Shown here: one piece after another, positions 8,360 through 15,741 of the stretch
Layout: every line of letters begins with the position of its first letter
Position numbering within the stretch: the first letter of the stretch is position 1
Source of the DNA: Spirulina sp034932185
GTDB lineage: Bacteria; Cyanobacteriota; Cyanobacteriia; Cyanobacteriales; Spirulinaceae
Direction: 5' to 3'
DNA: 64,000 nucleotides
Assembly: GCF_034932185.1 (NCBI RefSeq)
Contig: NZ_JAYGHW010000009.1
Location: 10,601-74,600 of the forward strand
Translations under genes and position numbers: made by a program
The notes under the pieces: generated by a model
Databases searched by the model: none
Told to the model about the DNA's origin: nothing
Seen by the model: the letters and a program-made list of their open reading frames with translations, nothing else

Positions 8360-9208
8360 TTGAACGCCGTCGTACTCGACCACGTTTATAAACATTACAA
8401 CAACGTCCCCGTTGTCGATGACCTCTCCTTTGCCATTGCACCGGGGGAAATGTTCGGCCTGCTTGGCCCCAACGGAGCGGGGAAATCGACGACAATCCGA
8501 ATGTTGATCACCCTCACCCGGCCCACCGGAGGATTGATCCAAGTAGCAGGCTGTGATGTCACTCAAAATCCGGCTCAGGTGAAACGCTCCATCGGCGTTG
8601 TCTTGCAGCAGGTGAGCGTTGATTTAGATTTGAGCGTTTGGGAAAACCTCGAATTCCATGGCCGGATGCACCACATTCCCGCCCCGGAACGGAAACGCCG
8701 GATTACCAAATGGTTGGATTATGTGGAGTTGGGCGATCGCCGCACCGATTTAGCGAAAACCCTCTCCGGGGGGATGAAGCGGCGGCTGCAAATTGCCCGC
8801 GCCCTGATGCATGAGCCGGAAATCCTCTTTCTCGATGAACCTACCGTGGGCCTCGATCCCCAAAACCGTCGCCGCCTCTGGGAAATTATCCGCGACCTCA
8901 ACCGCCAAGGGATGACGATGTTGCTCACCACCCACTATATGGATGAGGTGGAATTTTTGTGCGATCGCATTGGCATCATGGATAAGGGCAAGCTGATTGA
9001 ACTGGGGACTTTGCCAGAATTTAAGGCGAAATATGGCTCCGGGTTGGTGATTCGCCAAGTGGACGATCGCATCGAGTCGAAATTTTTCCCCACGGTACAG
9101 GCCGCCAATGAATACCTCGACACCGTTGCCGATAAAACGGGGATGATGTGCCGCGCCTCAAATTTAGAGGATATTTTTGTCAAACTGACAGGTCATCAGT
9201 TAGATTAA
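8360..9208 (+). CDS. ABC transporter ATP-binding protein (ABC-2/DrrA type), no permease beside it
   Basis: A 282-residue ABC ATPase. Walker A is GPNGAGKST (36-44), the signature is LSGGMKRRLQIA, Walker B is ILFLDEPTVGLDP and the H-loop is TTHYMDE. The C-terminal extension after about residue 215 is typical of DrrA-like exporters. The apparent start is TTG at 8360; no ATG or GTG in frame gives an intact N-terminus. An ABC-2 permease would be expected next, but scpB follows 43 bases later, so the membrane partner must be elsewhere or be shared. Confidence 0.9.
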   Translation: MNAVVLDHVYKHYNNVPVVDDLSFAIAPGEMFGLLGPNGAGKSTTIRMLITLTRPTGGLIQVAGCDVTQNPAQVKRSIGVVLQQVSVDLDLSVWENLEFHGRMHHIPAPERKRRITKWLDYVELGDRRTDLAKTLSGGMKRRLQIARALMHEPEILFLDEPTVGLDPQNRRRLWEIIRDLNRQGMTMLLTTHYMDEVEFLCDRIGIMDKGKLIELGTLPEFKAKYGSGLVIRQVDDRIESKFFPTVQAANEYLDTVADKTGMMCRASNLEDIFVKLTGHQLD

Positions 9209-9251
9209 TGGATCCCTCTTCGTTTGAGGGGTTTCGTTCTTGGTGCTAGCA

Positions 9252-9773
9252 ATGAGTGATCCATCTCCCCGTTTGGCGACCCGTATTGAAGCGATCCTCT
9301 ACCTCAAGGGGCAACCGATGGCCGTGGGGGCGATCGCCCAATGCGCCACTTGTTCAAATGCCGCCGCCCAAGAAGCCCTCCTCGAACTGATGGACGACTA
9401 TGCCCACCGGGATAGTGCCTTAGAAGTGGTGGAAACCCCCGCCGGGTATAGTCTCCAACTGCGCCCCACTTTTCAAAATTTACTGCAAAATTTGGTTCCG
9501 GCGGAGTTAGGGATTGGCGCATTACGCACCCTCGCCGTCATTGCCCTCAAATCCCCCATTATCCAAACCGATTTAATCGATCTACGGGGCAGTAGTGCCT
9601 ATCAGCAGGTGCAGGAATTAGTAGAATTGGGCTTTATCCGCAAGCGTCGCCAACCAGAGGGGCGATCGTATTTATTGGAAGTCACGGATAAATTTCATCA
9701 ATATTTTGAAGTGGATGAGTTATCGCAAATCATGGCCCAGATGAGATCGAGTTCTCCCACGGGCAATCCTTAA
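9252..9773 (+). CDS. scpB: Segregation and condensation protein B
   Basis: A 173-residue ScpB-type protein of two winged helices. Visible family elements are RIEAILYLKGQPM, the LRPTFQNLLQNLVP linker, the second winged helix with RTLAVIALKSPIIQTDLIDL, and the conserved RGSSAYQQVQELVELGFI. ScpB is the kite subunit that binds ScpA and, with SMC, compacts and segregates the chromosome. The start is set to the ATG at 9252; TTG and GTG codons just upstream are in frame. No scpA or smc lies nearby. Confidence 0.93.
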   Translation: MSDPSPRLATRIEAILYLKGQPMAVGAIAQCATCSNAAAQEALLELMDDYAHRDSALEVVETPAGYSLQLRPTFQNLLQNLVPAELGIGALRTLAVIALKSPIIQTDLIDLRGSSAYQQVQELVELGFIRKRRQPEGRSYLLEVTDKFHQYFEVDELSQIMAQMRSSSPTGNP

Positions 9774-9817
9774 TTTTTGCGGCCCTCAACTTGAGCATGA
9801 GAGCCGCAGTTCAGAGC

Positions 9818-11422
9818 CTAGGGAATCAAAATTTCCCCTGCACTGGGCCGATAGTCTGCCCCCTGTTTGTTGACACAGAAGCCCATATCAACGACTTGAT
9901 TCGGTTGAACCCGTTGCGCCCAACTGGCGGGCGTGACGGTATATTCCGAACCCTGACGGCGAAAATCACCATTCCAACTGTTTTGAACTTGGGCTTGGTT
10001 CATCCGGAAGCGTAGCCGCCAAGGGGGACTGGTTTGATTGCTACGATTGGCGATCGCAAACCGATAACAAAACCCCGTCTCCCAATCAGAATCCATCGTA
10101 CCCTGCACCACCAGACCGCCGGTATTCCCCCCTGAGGTAGAACTGGGTTGAGGTGTGGGACTGGGTTGAGGTGTGGGACTGGGTTGAGGTGTGGGACTGG
10201 GTTGAGGTGTGGGACTGGGTTGGGGTGTAGGACTCGGTTGGGGCGTGGTGGGATTCTTCCCTAACAACGTGCTGAGGAGAGCCTGCTTATCCTGATGGAT
10301 CTGTTGCCAATCGTCTTGGAGAATTCCCCCCGTATCGCCACTGTTGGGGTTCCAACTCCAATAGGTAAAGTGAAGATCCTTTTCCTCAATAAAGCGAACA
10401 AGCGCCCGTTGCCAAATCCCTTCCTTGGATTGATTATCCACTTGGCGACCGCCAAATTCCCCAATTAAAATCGGGGCGATCTGTTCATCGGCAATGTATT
10501 GAAAGCCAATTTGCCAGCGATCGCGCAAATTTGCCGGAAAACTCGGTTCATGGAACCAGGCCTGATCAGAAACACCCATGCCATATTCATGGGGAGAGTA
10601 AACCAGTTTACGGGGTACATTGAGGCGCACCGGAAAACGGCGCACCCCCTCTAAATTGCCCCCCCACCAATGGTTAGCCAATTGCTGGCCGGGGACATTT
10701 TTCTCGACCCCCTCAACAACAATCAACCAATCCGGATTCACGGCCTGAATCGCATTGCCGCAACGCTCTGCCGCCAATCGCCAATCCGTGGTGCGATCGC
10801 CCGTCCCCCAACTGGCAGGGCCATGGGGTTCATTTTTCAAATCCGCGCCAATCACATTTTTTTGCTGACGATAGCGACGGGCCAACATCGTCCAAGTATC
10901 AATCCAATCTTGCTCACTATAGCCATCCCCATACCAAAGTTCGGGAATGCGGTACTGATTGAGGCGGTGGCTATCCAGGAGAATAAACAGCCCTTGCCGT
11001 TCCGCCTCCTGCACGACCAAATCCATCACTTGCAGGGGAGTTTTGCCCTGAAGTTCCCGGTTACTGCCAATATTAAAATCCACACCGCTGATGCTGTTGG
11101 CCCGCAACCCTTCGACGGAAAAGGGGAACCGGATAATGTTGTATCCCAGATCTTTGATCTGCTTAAGCATACTTTGGTAATCGCGCACCCAAAGGCCGTG
11201 AGGGCTGCGAGTATCAGTTTCCATGCCAAACCAGTTCACCCCCCGCAGTAGGATCGGGCGACCTTGGGCATCGAGGATCTGGCTACCTTGGGTGGACAGG
11301 GGAGTAGGCGGGAGGGAGGCTGTCCAAGCAGGATAGAGGGAACTGAGGCCAAGGATCAGCCCTAGGCCACAGAGAAAACTAACCAGAATTTTCAGAGGTT
11401 TGGATCGTGAGAGTAGAGACAT
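9818..11422 (-). CDS. Secreted glycoside hydrolase family 5 with Pro-Thr linker and CBM2-like module
   Basis: A 534-residue secreted glycosidase. From the ATG at 11422 there is a basic start, a hydrophobic signal helix (about 11-31) and a likely cleavage after AWTA. The GH5 domain spans about 40-385: the acid/base Glu is in GADLKNEPHG (Glu198) and the nucleophile in PILIGEFGG (Glu322). A linker of repeated QPSPTP units follows. A roughly 100-residue C-terminal module (SWNGDFRRQG, TVTPASW, QPNQVVDMGFCV) looks like a family 2 cellulose/chitin-binding module with two Cys. The likely role is an extracellular beta-1,4-glucanase or mannanase. A longer start at 11458 is possible. Confidence 0.88.
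   Translation of the reverse strand: MSLLSRSKPLKILVSFLCGLGLILGLSSLYPAWTASLPPTPLSTQGSQILDAQGRPILLRGVNWFGMETDTRSPHGLWVRDYQSMLKQIKDLGYNIIRFPFSVEGLRANSISGVDFNIGSNRELQGKTPLQVMDLVVQEAERQGLFILLDSHRLNQYRIPELWYGDGYSEQDWIDTWTMLARRYRQQKNVIGADLKNEPHGPASWGTGDRTTDWRLAAERCGNAIQAVNPDWLIVVEGVEKNVPGQQLANHWWGGNLEGVRRFPVRLNVPRKLVYSPHEYGMGVSDQAWFHEPSFPANLRDRWQIGFQYIADEQIAPILIGEFGGRQVDNQSKEGIWQRALVRFIEEKDLHFTYWSWNPNSGDTGGILQDDWQQIHQDKQALLSTLLGKNPTTPQPSPTPQPSPTPQPSPTPQPSPTPQPSPTPQPSSTSGGNTGGLVVQGTMDSDWETGFCYRFAIANRSNQTSPPWRLRFRMNQAQVQNSWNGDFRRQGSEYTVTPASWAQRVQPNQVVDMGFCVNKQGADYRPSAGEILIP
10144..10245. repeat. 18-bp coding tandem repeat (Pro-Thr linker of GH5 gene)
   Basis: Four almost perfect GGGTTGAGGTGTGGGACT units are followed by diverged ones. 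On the minus strand each unit encodes six residues, Pro-Ser-Pro-Thr-Pro-Gln. The near identity of the units at DNA level suggests recent slippage expansion of the linker. Confidence 0.9.
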
Positions 11423-11627
11423 CGTGATTGTGAATGGGTTATCACTATTCTTGATCATTTAACCCACCAAAAAGTTCACACGGCCCAATGGTTGAGGTGA
11501 GTCTCGAAGGATTGATGAATCTGTTGGATCAGATTTCCCCAAGCCGTAGTTTTCGTTACAGCAGAATCCCGCTCTTTTCGCCACAGTGAACAGATCTCAG
11601 TGAATAGCTCTATCACCCTATGCGACC

Positions 11628-13031
11628 ATGACCCCTTCAGACCTGCCCCAACCGGAGACCCTCGAAACACCCGTCAGCAATGAACCCATCACCCTGGAAT
11701 CAGACCTGATCTATAAACTCGAAGATCGTCCCCCCCTCATTGAAACTCTCTTTGTTGCCCTGCAACACGTCCTCGCTGTATTTGTGGGCATTATTACTCC
11801 CCCCTTCATCATTTGCAACACCCTCGAACTAGAAGGCCCAGACACCACCTTTATCATCTCGATGTCTTTGCTGATTTCCGGAGTGGCCACCTTTATCCAA
11901 ACGAAACGGATTGGCCCCGTCGGTTCCGGACTCCTCAGCATTCAAGGCACTAGCTTTGCTTTTCTCGGCCCCATCCTCGCCGCCGGTTTTGCCGCCATCA
12001 ATAGCGGCCAAACCAAAGAGGAAGCTCTGGGGGTGATCTTTGGGCTGTGCTTTTTTGGGGCCTTTGTGGAAATCTTTTTTAGTCAATTTCTTCATCTCGC
12101 CCGCACATTCATCACCCCCCTCGTTACAGGTGTGGTTGTCACGTTGATCGGCCTCACCCTGATTAAAGTGGGCATTGTCAGTGTGGGGGGCGGTGCGCGT
12201 CTCGTCGGGACTGAAGACTTTGGCAGTGCTCAAAATTTGGGGTTAGCGGGTTTAGTGTTGCTGGTGATCTTGATTCTCAATAGTTTTAATAGCCCCTATC
12301 TACGTATGTCGGCCATTGTTGTTGGTTTGGCAGTAGGTTATATTGCTGCGATTCCCATGGGTTTTGTTAGTTTTAGCAATCTCAGCAATTTAGCCATCTT
12401 CACCGTACCGATTCCCTTCCGCTATGGCATGGGCTTTAGTTGGAGTAGCTTTATTCCCTTTATTTTTCTGTATTTAATTACCACCATTGAATCTATCGGC
12501 GATTTAACTGCGACTTCAGCCATTTCTGGTGAACCCATTCAAGGCAGCCTCTATATGCGTCGGATTAAGGGAGGTATCCTGGGCGATGGGATTAACTCAT
12601 TAATTGCCGCCTGTTTTGCCACATTTCCCAACACAACTTTTAGTCAAAATAACGGTGTGATTCAATTAACCGGCGTGGGCAGTCGCTATGTGGGCTATTT
12701 TATTGCCGGTTTTTTGGTGTTGTTAGGACTATTCCCGATTGTTTCGGGGGTGGTGCAGGCAATGCCTCAGCCGGTGTTAGGCGGGGCAACGATTTTGATG
12801 TTTGCTACGGTAGCTGTAGCAGGGTTAAAAATTCTCTCATGCGTCAACTTAACGAAGCGCAACTCGATGATTTTGGCCGTTTCTTTAGGTTTAGGCTTAG
12901 GGGTGACGTTTGTGCCGGAAATTCTGGAAACTTCTCCTACGTTGGTGAAAAGCATTTTCTCTTCGGGGATTTCCACCGGGGGTTTATCGGCTTTGCTGTT
13001 AAACCTGATCATTCCTGGCCCCAGGGAATAA
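11628..13031 (+). CDS. NCS2 family uracil/xanthine-type permease
   Basis: A 467-residue polytopic inner-membrane protein with the nucleobase:cation symporter-2 layout. Key stretches are the ALQHVLAVFVGIITPPFIIC helix 1 region, SGLLSIQGTSFAFLGPILAA, the LYLITTIESIGDLTATSAIS segment carrying the substrate-contacting Glu, and NTTFSQNNGVIQLTGVGSRY, which matches the NCS2 motif. It is expected to import uracil, xanthine or urate with protons; the exact base cannot be assigned. It is a single-gene unit with a multi-hairpin repeat 20 bases after its stop. Confidence 0.9.
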   Translation: MTPSDLPQPETLETPVSNEPITLESDLIYKLEDRPPLIETLFVALQHVLAVFVGIITPPFIICNTLELEGPDTTFIISMSLLISGVATFIQTKRIGPVGSGLLSIQGTSFAFLGPILAAGFAAINSGQTKEEALGVIFGLCFFGAFVEIFFSQFLHLARTFITPLVTGVVVTLIGLTLIKVGIVSVGGGARLVGTEDFGSAQNLGLAGLVLLVILILNSFNSPYLRMSAIVVGLAVGYIAAIPMGFVSFSNLSNLAIFTVPIPFRYGMGFSWSSFIPFIFLYLITTIESIGDLTATSAISGEPIQGSLYMRRIKGGILGDGINSLIAACFATFPNTTFSQNNGVIQLTGVGSRYVGYFIAGFLVLLGLFPIVSGVVQAMPQPVLGGATILMFATVAVAGLKILSCVNLTKRNSMILAVSLGLGLGVTFVPEILETSPTLVKSIFSSGISTGGLSALLLNLIIPGPRE

Positions 13032-13051
13032 ATCCCTAGATAAACCTAGGT

Positions 13052-13157
13052 CTCGTTACCTGGCTCTGCCAGGTAACGGAACCCCGGAGGCTCTGCCTCC
13101 CGAACCCAGGCGGCAGAGCCGCCATGGGAGCGCGTCATGGCAGAGCCATGACACGAG
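13052..13157. repeat. Multi-hairpin dispersed repeat, family A, copy 2
   Basis: 106 bases, exactly the length of copy 1 and in the same orientation. The edges are CTCGTTACC and ACACGAG. Internal palindromes are TTACCTGGCTCTGCCAGGTAA, GGAGGCTCTGCCTCC, GGCGGCAGAGCCGCC and TCATGGCAGAGCCATGA. Base differences from copy 1 keep the stems paired (TTACTTGG/CCAAGTAA against TTACCTGG/CCAGGTAA). It lies between convergent genes. Confidence 0.88.
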
Positions 13158-13167
13158 GAAAAAGAAC

Positions 13168-13608
13168 CTAGAGTTCGCCGCGAATTTCCTGGACAATGCC
13201 ATCGCGCACCACCAGTTCAACCTGGAGTTTTTTCACCAGATTATCCCCCACCGCAACGGTACAAGTGCCATCAATTTGACCTTGGGCCACTTCTTGCTCC
13301 ATTTCGACCTTTTGGATTTGGTCGAGTTGTTGCAAGAGTTGGTTTTTGCGCTGTTGGAGTTCGTTCTTTTTCTGGTTGACTTGGTTTTGGATGGCTTCGA
13401 TTTGTTGCAGGGCTTGGGGATTGGTCAAGGCAACACCCTGTTTTTGGACTTCAGCGATCGCCCGCTGCCCTTGCATATCAATATCCTGAATCTGCTGATC
13501 AATCTGCGTGCTTTGGGCTTGCAGTTGTTCCGTCACTTCTTCCTTCCAACGGGGAGTCACGATAACTTTCAGGACAACGGGGCGTTTAATCGTAAGTTCG
13601 GTGGCCAT
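13168..13608 (-). CDS. YlqD family protein
   Basis: A 146-residue protein from the ATG at 13608 (MATELTIKRPVVLKVIVTPR). It has an N-terminal beta segment, then a coiled-coil stretch rich in Gln, Lys and Glu (about 28-100), then a C-terminal beta domain with QIDGTCTVAVGDNL. The layout matches the YlqD family (PF11068) of Firmicutes and cyanobacteria, whose function is unknown. It lies 37 bases downstream of aas on the same strand, so co-transcription is likely. A longer frame back to 13665 overlaps aas and is rejected. Confidence 0.85.
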   Translation of the reverse strand: MATELTIKRPVVLKVIVTPRWKEEVTEQLQAQSTQIDQQIQDIDMQGQRAIAEVQKQGVALTNPQALQQIEAIQNQVNQKKNELQQRKNQLLQQLDQIQKVEMEQEVAQGQIDGTCTVAVGDNLVKKLQVELVVRDGIVQEIRGEL

Positions 13609-13645
13609 GACGAATTGAATTCCTCTCGGTTGCAGTATTGGTAAA

Positions 13646-15544
13646 TCAATCAAACATCCCGTCAATGATAGCGTGATACCGTTCGGTGATCACCGGACGG
13701 CGCATCTTGAGGGTTTGGGTGAGCATTCCATTGTCAGCACTAAAGGGTTCGAGGAGCAACCGAAAAACGGCGATCTGATCATCCCGACGGTAGCCGGGGC
13801 GGTTCCGCACCCGTTCCCGCAGTTCTTGGCTAAACAGGGCTTGGATTTTCGGATCATCGAGATCACACCGAGCATCCTCCCCTAATTTCGGCAAGGTCAA
13901 ATTAAGTTGTTGCCCCTCTACCCATTTCGCCAAAGCATCTAAATTGGGGACAATCAAGGCTCCTAGGGCTTTTTGATCCTGCCCCACCAGCATCATTTGA
14001 TCAATGTAGGGACTTTGCACACAGACATCTTCAATGGGTTGGGGTTCGATATTTTCGCCATTGGTGAGAACAATTGTATCTTTCAGCCTGCCCGTTAACA
14101 CCAGATGGCCGCCATGGGTCAGCATCCCTAAATCGCCACTGTCAAACCAGCCTTCGGCATCAATGACCTTGGCGGTGGCTTCGGGCTTTTTATAGTAACC
14201 CTGCATCACCTGCGGCCCTCGGATCAACACTAAACCCTGTTGCCGTTCTGGGAGGGTTTGGCGGGTTTCGGGGTCAACGATGCGGATTTCCGTTTCAGGC
14301 AGGGGCAGGCCCGCAGAACCCCGCAAATTGCGATCCAGACTCCGAGCCGTGGCGATGGGAGCGGTTTCCGTTAAGCCATAGCCGACGATCAGGGGTACGT
14401 TGAGGATTTCATAGAATAAATCAATGTGACGGGCCAGAGAGCCGCCACCGCTGACGAAATATTTCACACAACCGCCGGTCGCTGCCCGGACTTTGTGGTA
14501 GACGAGGCGATCGCCTAACCCATGGAAGGGTTTAAGCACCATTGCTTTAATTTTGGCCTTGGTGCGATCGCCCCCACTGGGATTCGGCTCCAACAGTTCG
14601 CAATCCGTGGCAATCCGCTTTGCTTTGATATACTTTTCCGAAAGGCCTAAAAAGAAGTGAATTAACTTCTGCTGACCGCTGGATTTTTCCCGAAAACTCT
14701 TTTGCACCCCTTCATAGATCGATTCCCATAATCGGGGAACACCTACCATAAAATGGGGTTTAAAGTTCTTTAAATCCTCTTTGAAAAAGCGAATATTGGT
14801 GTAAATTTGCGTGCAACCATTGGCAAACAGGAAATATTCCACACTGCGCTCGTAGGAATGCCAACTGGGAAGGATCGAGAGGACGCGATCGCCCGCTGCC
14901 GGTTCAATCACACTTTGGGTCGCCACCACCTGATGGAGCAAATTACCATGGGTGAGCATCACGCCCTTAGGCTGGCCGGTGGTTCCAGAGGTATAGAGCA
15001 GTGTGGCTAAATCGTTTTTCGTTAATGCAACGGGGGTGAATGGGGTATCAGCCCCTAATGCCAACAGTTGGGAAAAGTCCAGGCATTTTTCAAAACCAGG
15101 ATCTTCTGGTGTTTCATCAGATAAAAGGATTACAAAGGTAATGCTGAGATCCTCGATTTCTGGCCGCAGTTTTGCCAGCGTCGCCCAATCCTGAACGATC
15201 AGCGCGACGCTATCACTATCGCTGTAAATATAGAGGAGTTCTTGGCGATCGGCTTGGGCAGAGCGCACGGCGTTGGCGGCTCCCGCCAGCATCACCCCCT
15301 GATCAGCAATCAGCCAGCGGGGGCTATTGTCGGAAAATTGGGCGATTTTATCCCCCGGCTTGAGGCCCAAGGCTTGCAACCCCGCTGCAAATTGCTCGAT
15401 GGCGGCTTGCAGTTCGCGGTAAGTGTATTTACTGGGAGGCTTGCTGTGAGGATCATGGAGAGCCTCGATATTGGCGTGTTTTTCGCAGGTCATGGCCCAG
15501 ACCTGCGAGAGAGATTGGGCGTTGGCGTAGTCGGATCTGTGCAT
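13646..15544 (-). CDS. aas: Acyl-ACP/long-chain acyl-CoA synthetase, AMP-forming
   Basis: A 632-residue adenylate-forming enzyme. The P-loop-like motif LLYTSGTTGQPKGVMLTHGN is intact, as are VGYGLTETAPI (A5-like), GWFDSGDLG and the hinge/Lys region around GRLKDTIVLTNGENI. Length and sequence fit the single cyanobacterial acyl-activating enzyme (Synechocystis slr1609 type), which reloads free fatty acids onto acyl carrier protein for recycling into membrane lipid. The start at 15544 gives the usual MHRSDYANAQSLSQVW-type N-terminus. It is read divergently from uvrA. Confidence 0.9.
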   Translation of the reverse strand: MHRSDYANAQSLSQVWAMTCEKHANIEALHDPHSKPPSKYTYRELQAAIEQFAAGLQALGLKPGDKIAQFSDNSPRWLIADQGVMLAGAANAVRSAQADRQELLYIYSDSDSVALIVQDWATLAKLRPEIEDLSITFVILLSDETPEDPGFEKCLDFSQLLALGADTPFTPVALTKNDLATLLYTSGTTGQPKGVMLTHGNLLHQVVATQSVIEPAAGDRVLSILPSWHSYERSVEYFLFANGCTQIYTNIRFFKEDLKNFKPHFMVGVPRLWESIYEGVQKSFREKSSGQQKLIHFFLGLSEKYIKAKRIATDCELLEPNPSGGDRTKAKIKAMVLKPFHGLGDRLVYHKVRAATGGCVKYFVSGGGSLARHIDLFYEILNVPLIVGYGLTETAPIATARSLDRNLRGSAGLPLPETEIRIVDPETRQTLPERQQGLVLIRGPQVMQGYYKKPEATAKVIDAEGWFDSGDLGMLTHGGHLVLTGRLKDTIVLTNGENIEPQPIEDVCVQSPYIDQMMLVGQDQKALGALIVPNLDALAKWVEGQQLNLTLPKLGEDARCDLDDPKIQALFSQELRERVRNRPGYRRDDQIAVFRLLLEPFSADNGMLTQTLKMRRPVITERYHAIIDGMFD

Positions 15545-15741
15545 AGGCTTGGCGATGGTTGCGTGTAATCTGCCGCCATCTTAACCTAGAAATTTTACCG
15601 ATCTTTGCCGATGTGCCAGTGATGATGATCGCCCCCCCTTGATGGCTTTCCTCCCTGCCGGCCACCACCGCAAAAAATCCCCAGGTCGGAAAAAACCAAG
15701 GGAAGGCTAGAATTGTTAAGGACTGTTAAGGCTGCACCCCC

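Noticed and set aside
10144..10245. CRISPR-like array of 18-bp repeats
   Set aside because: The repeats are contiguous with no spacers and encode the Pro-Thr linker of the GH5 protein.
10670..11251. 193-residue plus-strand frame
   Set aside because: It is fully antisense to the conserved GH5 domain and has no protein features.
13608..13665. Longer YlqD start
   Set aside because: It would overlap the aas gene; the family N-terminus begins at MATELTIKRP (13608).
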